Assembly (NCBI GenBank): GCA_002897635.1
Contig: BDTD01000033.1
Location: 1-64,000 of the forward strand
Length of the DNA: 64,000 bases
Direction: 5' to 3'
From: a bacterium BMS3Abin11
GTDB taxonomy: Bacteria > Pseudomonadota > Gammaproteobacteria > BMS3Bbin11
Below are positions 17,509 to 26,543 of the stretch, piece after piece. The notes under the pieces were generated by a model. That model searched no databases. It worked only from the letters and a program-made list of their open reading frames with translations, and was not told the DNA's origin. Numbering within the stretch: position 1 is the stretch's first letter; each line of letters begins with the position of its first letter. Made by a program: the position numbers and the translations under genes.

Positions 17509-18531
17509 CTAAGCCTGGAATTGATTTGTAATGCTGACCAACTGCTGCAGACGTTCTGCTGCGGCACCACTGGCGAGGACTTGCAGTGCTCGCTCCACTC
17601 CAGCATCCATTTCATCAGCCAGCCCCGCAGCATAAATAGCCGCGCCGGCATTTAGAGCAACAATATCCCGTGACGCACCATCAACGTTGGCCAGCACATC
17701 CCGCATCATCTGCAAGCTGCTCTCGACGCCCTCTACCTTGATAGTTTCTACAGGCTGAGTAGTCATGCCAAACTGTTCCGGGGTCAGGGTGTAGGTACTT
17801 ATTGCTGAGTCATGCAGCTCAGCGACATACGTCGGTGCCGAGATACTGATCTCATCCATGCCGTCTTCACCATGTACGACCAGTACATGCCGACTACCGA
17901 GTTTTGCTAACACCTCAGCCAGTGGCTCCAGCAAGTCTTTTGCAAATACCCCTAACACCTGATTCGGTGCCCCGGCAGGATTGGTTAATGGCCCCAGCAC
18001 ATTAAAAATCGTTCTTACACCCATCTCTCGACGAGGACCAATAGCATGCTTCATGGCACTGTGATGCAAGGGCGCAAACATAAAACCAACACCGATCTCA
18101 TTTACACATTCCGCCACCTGTTCAGGTGTCAGATCCAGCCTGACCCCAGCCGCTTCCAGTACATCAGCACTACCACTGTTACTGGATATAGAACGATTGC
18201 CATGCTTAGCCACCCTGCCACCGGCTGCCGCCACAACTAGCGCGGAGGTTGTGGAGATATTAAAAGTCCCACTGGAATCTCCGCCTGTGCCACAGGTATC
18301 AACCAGATGATCAGGTGTAACATTCACATGGGCAGCAAGCCCACGCATCACCTCTGCAGCCGCGGCAATCTCTTCAACTGTTTCGCCTTTGCAGCGCAGC
18401 CCAATTAAAAAACCACCAACCTGTGCAGGCGTGGCCTCTCCGGTCATGATCAACCACATAACATGTCGCATCTCACTCGCGGCCAAATTCTTGCCCGAGA
18501 TCACGTGTTGAATGGCGGTTTGCATATCCAT
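17509..18531 (-). CDS. trpD: Anthranilate phosphoribosyltransferase
   Basis: Transfers phosphoribose from PRPP to anthranilate; 340 aa, normal length. Motifs: [17 protein letters not shown] (PRPP-binding glycine loop), [38 protein letters not shown] (the anthranilate-binding region) and [15 protein letters not shown]. The start ATG has AGGA eight bases upstream. The trpG-trpD gap holds a large heptad hairpin (18556-18648), which could affect message stability or distal gene expression. Confidence 0.95.
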   Translation of the reverse strand: MDMQTAIQHVISGKNLAASEMRHVMWLIMTGEATPAQVGGFLIGLRCKGETVEEIAAAAEVMRGLAAHVNVTPDHLVDTCGTGGDSSGTFNISTTSALVVAAAGGRVAKHGNRSISSNSGSADVLEAAGVRLDLTPEQVAECVNEIGVGFMFAPLHHSAMKHAIGPRREMGVRTIFNVLGPLTNPAGAPNQVLGVFAKDLLEPLAEVLAKLGSRHVLVVHGEDGMDEISISAPTYVAELHDSAISTYTLTPEQFGMTTQPVETIKVEGVESSLQMMRDVLANVDGASRDIVALNAGAAIYAAGLADEMDAGVERALQVLASGAAAERLQQLVSITNQFQA

Positions 18532-18555
18532 GTTTTATTCCTATAAATGTTTTTT

Positions 18556-18648
18556 AGTTCCAAGATCCAAGTTCCAAGATCCAAGTAAAAGCAAAAAAAT
18601 TACCGGCATGGTTTTAGCTTGGATCTTGGAACTTGGATCTTGGAACTT
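18556..18648. repeat. Perfect heptad inverted repeat inside the trp operon
   Basis: Four and a half heptads (AGTTCCA/AGATCCA alternating, 18556-18586) are mirrored by GGATCTT/GGAACTT alternating at 18619-18648. The result is an almost perfect stem of about 30 bp with a roughly 32-base loop between trpG and trpD. There is no T-run, so it is not a standard terminator. Confidence 0.88.
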
Positions 18649-18650
18649 CT

Positions 18651-19220
18651 TCATTCACTTTTTGCCAGAAAATTCGCTAGCAACGCATGCCCCTGATGCG
18701 TCAATATCGACTCCGGGTGAAACTGTACACCCTCTACATCCAGTGTTGTGTGCCGTACGCCCATGATCTCATCATCATCGGTCCATGCAGTCACTTCCAG
18801 ACACTCGGGTAATGTTTCCCGCTCGATTACCAGTGAATGATAACGGGTCGCCTGCAGGGGGTTTTCCAGTCCCATAAAGATACCACCATCCCTGTGATGG
18901 ATCATCGAAGTCTTGCCGTGCATCAGGGTTTTTGCACGAATGATGTTCCCGCCAAAGGCCTGGCCGATACTCTGATGGCCGAGACAGACGCCGAGTATAG
19001 GTACCCGTCCACTGAACCGTTTGATCACTTCGACCGAAACACCTGCTTCATTCGGGGTACAGGGGCCGGGCGAGATGACAATACGTTCTGGCTGCATTGC
19101 CTCTATCTCATCGAGGCTGATCTTGTCATTTCGATGGATGTGGACATCGGCACCTAGCTCGCCAAAGTACTGCACCAGGTTATAGGTAAAGGAGTCATAA
19201 TTATCGATCATTAATAACAT
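18651..19220 (-). CDS. trpG: Anthranilate synthase, glutamine amidotransferase component
   Basis: Supplies ammonia from glutamine to TrpE; may also serve PabB. 189 aa. Class-I amidotransferase triad: nucleophile Cys in [17 protein letters not shown], then His and Glu in [13 protein letters not shown]. The N-terminal [20 protein letters not shown] is typical. The ATG at 19220 is preferred over that at 19226 because AAGGAGG is seven bases upstream of it and only one base from the other. It lies 12 bases after trpE. Confidence 0.94.
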   Translation of the reverse strand: MLLMIDNYDSFTYNLVQYFGELGADVHIHRNDKISLDEIEAMQPERIVISPGPCTPNEAGVSVEVIKRFSGRVPILGVCLGHQSIGQAFGGNIIRAKTLMHGKTSMIHHRDGGIFMGLENPLQATRYHSLVIERETLPECLEVTAWTDDDEIMGVRHTTLDVEGVQFHPESILTHQGHALLANFLAKSE

Positions 19221-19232
19221 ATCCATGCCTCC

Positions 19233-20720
19233 TTAACTCAGTTGCCTGAAGCCGCCTGCAGCCATTGCTACGGCACGGAAGGTTGCTCTGCCCTTGTTCA
19301 AGGTCTCTTCCCATTCCATTTCGGGCTTGGAGTCCGCAACGATGCCGGCACCCACCTGTATATTCAGCATGCCATCCTTGATTACCGAGGTACGAATGGC
19401 AATAGCGGTATCCATATTTCCATTCCAGCCGAGATAGCCCACCGCACCAGAATAGACACCACGCTTAACAGGTTCCAGTTCATCGATGATTTCCATCGCC
19501 CTGATTTTCGGTGCGCCGCTGACGGTGCCTGCGGGAAATGTTGCTTTTAGTACATCGATGGCATCAAACTCCTGACGAATATCGCAGACCACATTGGAGA
19601 CGATATGCATGACGTGCGAATACCTCTCTACAACCATGCGCTCAGTCAATTCCACACTGCCAATTTCGGCGATACGACCGAGGTCGTTACGCCCCAGGTC
19701 TACCAGCATAAGATGTTCTGCCAGTTCTTTGGGGTCAGCCATTAAATCCTGTTCCAGCTGTAAATCCTCTGCATCAGTTTCGCCTCGTGGCCGAGTGCCT
19801 GCTATAGGACGTACAGTTGCTTTGCCTTCATCGACCTGCACCAGAATCTCCGGTGACGAACCGACCACCTGAAAGTCGCCCAGATTCATGTAATACATAT
19901 ATGGCGAGGGGTTCAAGGTCCGCAGAGCGCGGTACAGGTCTAGTGGTTCACCCTCATAAGTGATGTTCATGCGCTGCGATAACACCACCTGCATGATATC
20001 ACCTGCTCGAATATACTCTCGCGCCCGCTCAACCGCCTGCATATATGCCTCACGGCTAAAATCAGAATGGAAGTCATCCTCGTTTATCTCACAGGCTGAT
20101 ATTTTGCCCTGATGAGACAGGGGCTGGTCAAGCTGGCCAACAAGTTCATCAATACGCTGCCAACCTGATTCCCATGCATCACTCAGGCGCGGGTCAACAT
20201 TAATGACAATAAACAAACGACCCTTGAGTTTGTCGAAAATAAGTATCTCATCAGATACCATCAATAACATGTCGGGTGTCTGCAATGGGTCTGGATGCCT
20301 GTTGTCTCCCAGGCCGGGTTCAATAAAGCGAATGGTATCGTAGCTAAAATAACCCACCAGACCACCGGTAAAACGGGGCAGACCTTCGATATCTGGAGCA
20401 CTGAAACGCTGTTGATATTCTCGCACAACGTCAAAAGGATCATCAGCTGTCAGCGACTCTATAATCTCGCCATCTTCGAGTATTTCTACTCTGTGCCCGA
20501 AAGATCGCAACTGTCGTCTCGCAGACAAGCCAATAATGGAATAGCGACTGGCCTTCTCACTGCCGGAGACTGATTCAAACAGATAGGAATACTCACCGCC
20601 GGCAAGCTTTATGTAAGTGCTTAATGGAGTATCGAGATCCGCCAATACTTCACGCACCAGCGGGATGCGCGTGTAGCCGCTAGCGGCATAGGCATCAAAT
20701 TCAGATTTTTTTATAGACAT
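19233..20720 (-). CDS. trpE: Anthranilate synthase component I
   Basis: Converts chorismate to anthranilate with TrpG ammonia; first committed step of tryptophan synthesis. 495 aa. The N-terminal feedback-binding element LAGGEYSYLFESV (the LxxxSxxxxE/Y region) suggests Trp inhibition. The C-terminal chorismate domain has IMQVVLSQRMNI, SPEILVQVDEG, RPIAGTRPRG, LMLVDLGRNDLGR, VVERYSHVMHIVSNV and FPAGTVSGAPKIRAMEII. It is preceded by a leader region with a Trp-rich peptide (20780-20827), so expression is probably controlled by attenuation. Confidence 0.95.
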   Translation of the reverse strand: MSIKKSEFDAYAASGYTRIPLVREVLADLDTPLSTYIKLAGGEYSYLFESVSGSEKASRYSIIGLSARRQLRSFGHRVEILEDGEIIESLTADDPFDVVREYQQRFSAPDIEGLPRFTGGLVGYFSYDTIRFIEPGLGDNRHPDPLQTPDMLLMVSDEILIFDKLKGRLFIVINVDPRLSDAWESGWQRIDELVGQLDQPLSHQGKISACEINEDDFHSDFSREAYMQAVERAREYIRAGDIMQVVLSQRMNITYEGEPLDLYRALRTLNPSPYMYYMNLGDFQVVGSSPEILVQVDEGKATVRPIAGTRPRGETDAEDLQLEQDLMADPKELAEHLMLVDLGRNDLGRIAEIGSVELTERMVVERYSHVMHIVSNVVCDIRQEFDAIDVLKATFPAGTVSGAPKIRAMEIIDELEPVKRGVYSGAVGYLGWNGNMDTAIAIRTSVIKDGMLNIQVGAGIVADSKPEMEWEETLNKGRATFRAVAMAAGGFRQLS

Positions 20721-20779
20721 GGGAAAACATTACCTAAAAACAAATTAACAGGATAAAACGAATAAAAACGCATAGCGCC

Positions 20780-20827
20780 TCACCATCGCCAGATCCATGC
20801 CTCCTGTTTTTTGATCATGCTTTCCAT
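20780..20827 (-). CDS. trpL: trp leader peptide (TrpL), three Trp codons
   Basis: On the minus strand, between gph and trpE, a 15-codon ORF reads MESMIKKQEAWIWRW. Three TGG codons fall within the last five sense codons, just before TGA. Placement (16 bases after the gph stop, 59 bases before trpE) and Trp enrichment match a ribosome-mediated attenuation leader. The following RNA can form TGGCG/CGCTA ahead of TGCGTTTTT, a weak terminator candidate. Initiation could be at the first or fourth codon; the SD is poor. Confidence 0.75.
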   Translation of the reverse strand: MESMIKKQEAWIWRW

Positions 20828-20843
20828 TTGTAAGGATGTCTCT

Positions 20844-21527
20844 TCAATTCAGCAAATTGATATGCTGATCCAGTATGTCCAGTGAATCTATCACACCCTG
20901 TGTCTGCAGGGTAGTAAGATCGACACCCTGATTGTAACCATAATTAACACAGATAACTGGCATACCGGCTGCGATGGCTGCCTTGACATCATTGGCTGAG
21001 TCGCCGATCAGCACTCCCTGCTGCGGGGTAATGCCAAAATTCTCACAGGCATACGTCAGTGGTAATGGATCCGGTTTCTTACGTGGCAATGAATCACCGG
21101 AGACCACCAGCTCAAAATAGCCATCGAGTTTCAGGTCGGCCAGCAAGGGCAGTGTGAAAGATTCTGCCTTGTTGGTGACACAGGCCAGCCTGAAACCAGC
21201 CGATTTAAGCTTATCAAGGCCGGCTACAACCCCGTCATAGGGTCGGCTTTTGGCTGAGACATTTTCACCATAGGCTTCGAGAAACAGCGCATAGCCTTTG
21301 TCATAATCATCACTATCCGGCTCAGCGTTCATGGAATCCGTCAGGGCGCGTTTGACAAGGCGGCTGACGCCATTGCCAATCCAGCCGGACACCTTGTCCA
21401 GCGGCCATGTATCACGTCCCATGCGCTCGAGCATGATGTTAACGCTGTCGGCAAGATCCGGTGCGGTATTGATCAGGGTTCCATCAAGGTCAATCATGAC
21501 CATTTTGACGGGTATTTTATTTGTCAT
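20844..21527 (-). CDS. gph: Phosphoglycolate phosphatase
   Basis: A HAD-superfamily phosphatase that removes phosphoglycolate from oxidative DNA repair or photorespiration; 227 aa. HAD motifs: I, MIDLDGTLINTAPDL (nucleophile Asp, acid Asp); II, CVTNKAE; III, RKKPDPLPL; IV, LIGDSANDVKAA. The helical cap between motifs I and II (LERMGRDTWPLDKVSGWIG) fits Gph. It lies between rpe and trpE on one strand, the classic gammaproteobacterial arrangement. Confidence 0.92.
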   Translation of the reverse strand: MTNKIPVKMVMIDLDGTLINTAPDLADSVNIMLERMGRDTWPLDKVSGWIGNGVSRLVKRALTDSMNAEPDSDDYDKGYALFLEAYGENVSAKSRPYDGVVAGLDKLKSAGFRLACVTNKAESFTLPLLADLKLDGYFELVVSGDSLPRKKPDPLPLTYACENFGITPQQGVLIGDSANDVKAAIAAGMPVICVNYGYNQGVDLTTLQTQGVIDSLDILDQHINLLN

Positions 21528-21580
21528 AACAATATTTACTAGTGAAAATCAGCTTAAGATAAAAGCCGCTTTGTGTGTTC

Positions 21581-21657
21581 GTAAGAGCATCGTCTCGGCG
21601 CGATTGTGATTAGGGCTGATAAATCAATAAAAAAAATCGCGCCGAGACGGCGCTTAC
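21581..21657. repeat. GTAAGAGC...GGCGCGAT palindromic repeat, copy 1
   Basis: GTAAGAGCATCGTCTCGGCG continuing into CGAT (21581-21604) pairs with ATCGCGCCGAGACGGCGCTTAC (21636-21657) across a 31-base AT-rich loop. It lies in the rpe-gph gap. Related copies are at 28107-28274 and 62742-62817. Confidence 0.8.
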
Positions 21658-21685
21658 AGCATGTCATTGGCAATTGAACAAAGTA

Positions 21686-22378
21686 CTAGTCGACTTTCGC
21701 AAGCTCTGCGCGCATAGCCGCAACTACCGTTTCGTAATGGTGTGGATCCGCTTCATTGGCCGCACCAAAAATCGCAGAGCCCGCTACAAACATATCGGCG
21801 CCAGCCTCGGCGATTTCACGGATATTATCAATTTTGACTCCACCATCAACTTCCAGGCGAATGTCTCTGCCGGAGGTATCAATCAGTTTTCGTACCTGTT
21901 GTAATTTTGTCAGTGTGGAGTCAATGAAACTCTGCCCACCAAAGCCAGGGTTTACAGACATCAACAAAATCATGTCAATCTTGTCCATGACATATTCAAG
22001 AACATCCAGCGGCGTCGCCGGGTTAAATACCAGGCCTGCCTTGCAACCTTCACCTTTTATCAGCTGCAGACTACGATCGATATGCTCGGATGCTTCCGGG
22101 TGGAAAGTGATATAGGTGGCACCTGCTGCTGCGAAATCAGGAATAATACGATCAACAGGCTTAACCATCAGGTGCACATCAATATCCGCAGTTACACCGT
22201 GCTTACGCAGTGCGTTACAGACCAGCGGACCGATAGTCAGGTTGGGAACATAGTGGTTATCCATAACATCGAAATGCACAACATCGGCACCGGATGCCAA
22301 TACATTGTCGACTTCTTCGCCAAGTCTGGCGAAATCTGCGGACAGGATTGAAGGTGAGATAAGGAAATCTTTGGCCAT
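21686..22378 (-). CDS. rpe: Ribulose-phosphate 3-epimerase
   Basis: Interconverts ribulose-5-P and xylulose-5-P in the pentose phosphate or Calvin cycles; 230 aa TIM barrel. Motifs: [35 protein letters not shown] (metal His and Asp), [32 protein letters not shown] and [12 protein letters not shown] with VAGSAIF. Complete and normal. It heads the rpe-gph-trp arrangement; the gap to gph (158 bases) contains the palindromic repeat. Confidence 0.96.
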   Translation of the reverse strand: MAKDFLISPSILSADFARLGEEVDNVLASGADVVHFDVMDNHYVPNLTIGPLVCNALRKHGVTADIDVHLMVKPVDRIIPDFAAAGATYITFHPEASEHIDRSLQLIKGEGCKAGLVFNPATPLDVLEYVMDKIDMILLMSVNPGFGGQSFIDSTLTKLQQVRKLIDTSGRDIRLEVDGGVKIDNIREIAEAGADMFVAGSAIFGAANEADPHHYETVVAAMRAELAKVD

Positions 22379-22490
22379 CGTGATACTCCCTGGTGTTCTG
22401 GTCGAGACTGGGTCCAGTAAAAAAATAGAGGCGCGACTTTACCCTATTTGGGGTGGTTTTTCAGTATTTCGTGTGAATCCAGGGGTAAAA

Positions 22491-23558
22491 TCAACCATCC
22501 ACAAGAAGATTGCGCAAATCGATAATGGCGGCATTGGCCCGCGAGATATACGATGCCATCACCAGTGAATGATTGGCGACAAAGCCAAAGCCGCTACCAT
22601 TCAGGATAATCGGGCTCCAGATAGGGTCCTGGGTGGATTCCAGTTCTCGAATGATCTGGCGCAGGCTGACGACGGCATTTTTCTTGCGCAGTACCGGTTC
22701 AAAATCAATCTCAACCGCTTTCAGAAAATGCAGCAATGCCCAGGCAGCGCCACGTGCCTCGAAGAAATTATTATCAAGTTTGGACCAGGGTGTTTTAACT
22801 TCCAGATTTTCGGGGGTCGGTGTTGATTGGGTCGCCGCTGCATCACCGGCCATATCTGTATTCACACGCGATTGACCGACACTGGCCGATAAACTTTGAG
22901 ACAGACCGCCGAGTCGCTTTTCGACCGTTCTTAACCAGTTTACAAGGTTGTCTGCACGGGCATAAAACTGCGCATTGGTGACATCGGTATCGACCAGCCG
23001 AGAAAGGTAGGACTCCAGTGCATCTATTCCTATACTATAGGAGCCTTCGGCTGACGGGAACACCCAGGATTCATTATTGATGTTAAATTGTGGCTCAGCC
23101 ACCATCAGATCCTTATCTTCCAGTGATTGCGACTGCGAACGACTCATATCATTCCGTAATGCGCGCGCTAAATCCCGTACCTGCACTAAAACACCAAACT
23201 CCCAGCTCGGCATATTATCCAGAAATACTGAAGGTGGCAGGACATCATTGCTAAGAAAACCGCCGGGCTTGTCCAGCAGTGTTTTACTAACAGAAATCAG
23301 TGCGGCTGTTGTGACACTGCCTGGTGGAAGCTTCGCGCCCTGTTCGAGACCAACCAGCTGCCGTGCATTGTCCTGCACATCAAACTGATCAGGAGTACGG
23401 CTCCAGTATATGGCCAACACCAGCATCAGAATAAAAAATAATAGCGATGCCATACCAATCGACCATCGCAGACCTTTTTCTTTCCAGGTCGCGGGTTTTA
23501 GCGCACTGCCGACTGCGCTACCTGCTGCCTTTGCCTGTTGCTGGAGTTTGTTATTCAT
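22491..23558 (-). CDS. DUF2333 family membrane-anchored protein
   Basis: 355 aa. A short cytosolic N-terminus and one membrane helix (residues 32-52, WSIGMASLLFFILMLVLAIY) are followed by a large periplasmic helical domain. Family features include the YWSRTPDQFDV boundary, TTAALISVSKTLLDKPGGFLSNDVLPPSVF and the C-terminal LEVKTPWSKLDNNFFEARG and IELESTQDPIWSPI-like blocks. The function of DUF2333 is unknown. It is divergent from the two GTPase genes; such neighbours hint at an envelope role but this is inference. Confidence 0.8.
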   Translation of the reverse strand: MNNKLQQQAKAAGSAVGSALKPATWKEKGLRWSIGMASLLFFILMLVLAIYWSRTPDQFDVQDNARQLVGLEQGAKLPPGSVTTAALISVSKTLLDKPGGFLSNDVLPPSVFLDNMPSWEFGVLVQVRDLARALRNDMSRSQSQSLEDKDLMVAEPQFNINNESWVFPSAEGSYSIGIDALESYLSRLVDTDVTNAQFYARADNLVNWLRTVEKRLGGLSQSLSASVGQSRVNTDMAGDAAATQSTPTPENLEVKTPWSKLDNNFFEARGAAWALLHFLKAVEIDFEPVLRKKNAVVSLRQIIRELESTQDPIWSPIILNGSGFGFVANHSLVMASYISRANAAIIDLRNLLVDG

Positions 23559-23666
23559 GTATGCTTGTCCGATGGTTGGAATTTAACAAGGCCTGTCACA
23601 ACACTCTGCCCTTAACTATTCTTACTCTATCATGTATATGCTGCTCTTCCTGAAAATCACAATAAA

Positions 23667-25139
23667 ATGAAAGTACTTCGCTATTTACTGGCCGCAGGCA
23701 TTGTTCTGCTGTTTCTGCTGCTGGTGGTAATCACAGGCATGGTGGGTGATACCTTACTCTCTCTATGGGACAGGCTGCAGACAGCCCCCTGGTATATTGC
23801 CAGCCTTTTCGCTTTCATTTTGCTGGTCTTTAGTAGTGCCAGTGCTGTCATACTCTGGAAACTGCTTGGCCCGGCAAAAAAATCCGTGGCAAAAAAAGTG
23901 TTATTAGATGAAGCCAGCCTGCAACAACGCATAAAGGATGCTGATGAGAGTGGCATTGAAATTAACGCTGCCAGAGAAGAATTGCGTAAACTTTATCAGC
24001 GGCGAAAAACGGGTAAACTCTACATCGCACTGACCGGTGCCATCAGCACTGGCAAGAGCAGTCTGGTCAATAGCCTGCTGCCCGATGCAGAAGCACATTC
24101 CGAGGTAAGCGGTGGAACGACCCGAAAAATTATCGAGTACCACTGGCTGACACCCTCTGCAGATGAAGTCATTCTCATTGATATGCCCGGCCTGCTGGAT
24201 GCTGCAAATGATGAGCTGAGTCATATCGCCCGTAGTGAAGCCATACGAGCGCATCTGGTTATCTATCTCTGCGACAGTGACCTGACTCGCCAGCAATTAC
24301 ATGAACTGAAACTGCTGGCAGAACTTAAAAAGCCACTGATACTCGCTCTCAATAAGAGTGACTGGTACAGTGACGAGGAAAGGCAGCAAATACGCCAACG
24401 ACTGCGCGAACACACTGCAGATATTTCTGATATCACTATCGTAACTATTCGCACCCAGACCGAGAAACAGGTCACTATAGAACTGCCAGACGGGACTGAA
24501 ACGAGCGAACTTCGTTGTACAGAACCTGATATAAGAGAACTTGCACGCGCCCTGCAGCATCGCATCGATAGCGACCCTGAAAGACTTGAAAAATTACGTG
24601 ACAGTGCCATCTTCAGTCTTGCATCTGGCTGCCTTGATGAAGCAGAACTAAAGCAGCGGGTAGAAAAAGGGCAAGTTCTGGTTCGCAACCATACACGCAG
24701 TGCAGTTGTTGGCGCGATGGCTGCAGTCAGTCCCGGTACAGATATCTTGATACAGGGGGCTCTTGGCATTAGCCTGATAAAAAACCTCTGTTCCTTATAT
24801 GACATTCCAGTCAGCCAACTTGAAATAGACCGACTATTAAAACTTGGACAGTCCCGGCTTAATCGTCACATTGCTCTAATCATGGCCGTGCTTGGTAATG
24901 CACTGAAGGCATTTCCAGGTCTTGGTACACTGGCTGGTGGCGCCCTGCATGCAGTAACCTATGGCATGATATTTGACGCACTGGGACGCAGCCTGAACGA
25001 GATACTTGCAAGTCGCGGCGAGTTGGCAACTCTGCCGGTAATTAACCGATTCACGGAGAACCTTGGTGATCAACTGGAAAAACGTAGCAGCGACATTATC
25101 CGGCTGGTCCTGGAATCCAGGGACAAACAGGAAAAATAA
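23667..25139 (+). CDS. Membrane-associated Era-like GTPase with C-terminal DUF697-type helices (first of pair)
   Basis: 490 aa. Two N-terminal membrane helices (residues 7-28, 41-66) are followed by a GTPase domain with G1 GAISTGKSSLVNSLLPD, G3 DMPGLLD and G4 ALNKSDW. The C-terminal third is hydrophobic (GAMAAVSPGTDILIQGALGISLI and later ALKAFPGLGTLAGGALHAVTYG), like the DUF697 membrane-binding region of bacterial GTPases. A dynamin-like or membrane-remodelling role is a plausible inference only. The next GTPase gene overlaps its last 77 bases, implying translational coupling and perhaps a heteromeric complex. Confidence 0.78.
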   Translation: MKVLRYLLAAGIVLLFLLLVVITGMVGDTLLSLWDRLQTAPWYIASLFAFILLVFSSASAVILWKLLGPAKKSVAKKVLLDEASLQQRIKDADESGIEINAAREELRKLYQRRKTGKLYIALTGAISTGKSSLVNSLLPDAEAHSEVSGGTTRKIIEYHWLTPSADEVILIDMPGLLDAANDELSHIARSEAIRAHLVIYLCDSDLTRQQLHELKLLAELKKPLILALNKSDWYSDEERQQIRQRLREHTADISDITIVTIRTQTEKQVTIELPDGTETSELRCTEPDIRELARALQHRIDSDPERLEKLRDSAIFSLASGCLDEAELKQRVEKGQVLVRNHTRSAVVGAMAAVSPGTDILIQGALGISLIKNLCSLYDIPVSQLEIDRLLKLGQSRLNRHIALIMAVLGNALKAFPGLGTLAGGALHAVTYGMIFDALGRSLNEILASRGELATLPVINRFTENLGDQLEKRSSDIIRLVLESRDKQEK

Positions 25140-26466
25140 ACCTGTTAAGTCTGCAAAAGCTGTTACGAAATCGGCGGCAGATAGATCGGCTGACCATCAC
25201 CTTGCCCTCGCACGAAACAGCCTGTCGCGTTTACTGGAAGATGAACACATCCCTCAGTCTGTCCGTGAAGGTCTGGATGTGGAATACCAGGGCATACAGG
25301 AGTTGCTGGACAAGATAGAAAACAATGAAATTCACATTGCCGTTATGGGGCGCGTCAGCGTTGGCAAGTCCTCACTTCTAAATGCCATGCTGGGCAGTAG
25401 AGTTTTCTCAACCAGCCCGCTACACGGTGAGACACGAAAGGTTGATCGCAGCGCATGGCAATCCTATGACAGTGGTGGTGTATTCCTGATCGACACACCC
25501 GGCCTGGATGAGGCAGACGGCTTGCAACGCGAACAACTGGCGATTGAAGCCGCTGCGCAGGCTGATCTTATCCTCTTTGTCGTCGACGGAGACCTGACAC
25601 AAAGCGAACTGGACAGCATGAAAATTCTACACCGGCAAAGCAGCATAATACTGCTGGTATTAAATAAAATAGATCGCTACAGCCCTGATGAACAGCAACA
25701 GCTACTGCAATCTTTGGCCACACACACGGCAGGCATCATATCTGACGAAAACATTCTAAGCAGCTCCGCAGCACCGCCGGTACAATCCATAATCACAGTT
25801 GACAAAACAGGAATTGAATCGAAAACTCTACGTGAACCTGAGCCTGATGTTTCTGCACTGACAACCCGCCTGTGGCAGATAATCGAACAGGATGGTCGCA
25901 GCCTGGCTGCACTGAATGCCAGCCTGTTCGCCGCACATGTCACGGATAAAGTATCAGCAAAAATACTTCAAACACGCAGAGGGCTGGCGGAAAAAGTAAT
26001 TCATTACTACAGCATTGCAAAAGGAATCGGCGTCGCTGCCAATCCCATACCGCTTGCTGATCTAGCTGCTGCCGCCGCTTTGGACAGTGCGCTGGTCTAT
26101 CACCTGTCACGTGTCTATGACCTGCCGATGAGCCGGCGTGAATCAGGCAGACTGGTCGCCGCCATATTTGCCCAACTGGCTGCCCTGATGGGAGCCATAT
26201 GGACCGTACACCTTGCCTCCAGTTTACTCAAACTCGGTAGTGGCGGACTCTCCACTGTGTTGACAGCCACCTCCCAGGGAACCATTGCCTATTATGGCAC
26301 CTACCTGGTTGGACAAATTGCCGAACGCTATCTCGAAAAGGGAAAATCCTGGGGTGAAGGCGGCCCAAAACAGGTTACTGAAGAGATCATGGCCAATATA
26401 GACAAGGATTCAATTATTGAAAGCGCCAGAGAGGATATATTGATGCGAATTAAGGGGAAGGTATAG
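25063..26466 (+). CDS. Era-like GTPase with DUF697-type C-terminus (second of pair)
   Basis: 467 aa. A basic Lys-rich N-terminus is followed by a GTPase domain: G1 GRVSVGKSSLLNAMLGS, G2 region HGETRK, G3 DTPGLDEAD, G4 VLNKIDR. The C-terminus has hydrophobic helices (GIGVAANPIPLADLAAAAALD, then LAALMGAIWTVHLASSLLKLG) like its neighbour but lacks the N-terminal membrane anchors. The start at TTG 25063 has ACGGAG nearby and overlaps the upstream gene; a later start cannot be excluded. The two genes look like an old duplication that has diverged, one anchored and one peripheral. Confidence 0.76.
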   Translation: MVINWKNVAATLSGWSWNPGTNRKNKPVKSAKAVTKSAADRSADHHLALARNSLSRLLEDEHIPQSVREGLDVEYQGIQELLDKIENNEIHIAVMGRVSVGKSSLLNAMLGSRVFSTSPLHGETRKVDRSAWQSYDSGGVFLIDTPGLDEADGLQREQLAIEAAAQADLILFVVDGDLTQSELDSMKILHRQSSIILLVLNKIDRYSPDEQQQLLQSLATHTAGIISDENILSSSAAPPVQSIITVDKTGIESKTLREPEPDVSALTTRLWQIIEQDGRSLAALNASLFAAHVTDKVSAKILQTRRGLAEKVIHYYSIAKGIGVAANPIPLADLAAAAALDSALVYHLSRVYDLPMSRRESGRLVAAIFAQLAALMGAIWTVHLASSLLKLGSGGLSTVLTATSQGTIAYYGTYLVGQIAERYLEKGKSWGEGGPKQVTEEIMANIDKDSIIESAREDILMRIKGKV

Positions 26467-26476
26467 ATTCAGTTTT

Positions 26477-26532
26477 TTTAGCTTTTAGCCTGAGACTTAC
26501 GACTTAGATTTTACGTAAATCGTAAAACGTAA
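26477..26532. repeat. Period-7 array between GTPase and peptidase genes
   Basis: Eight consecutive heptads: TTTAGCT, TTTAGCC, TGAGACT, TACGACT, TAGATTT, TACGTAA, ATCGTAA, AACGTAA. It fills the space between two convergent genes. The unit drifts along the array but the 7-base phase is kept. Confidence 0.75.
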
Positions 26533-26543
26533 ACCATTAAAAA

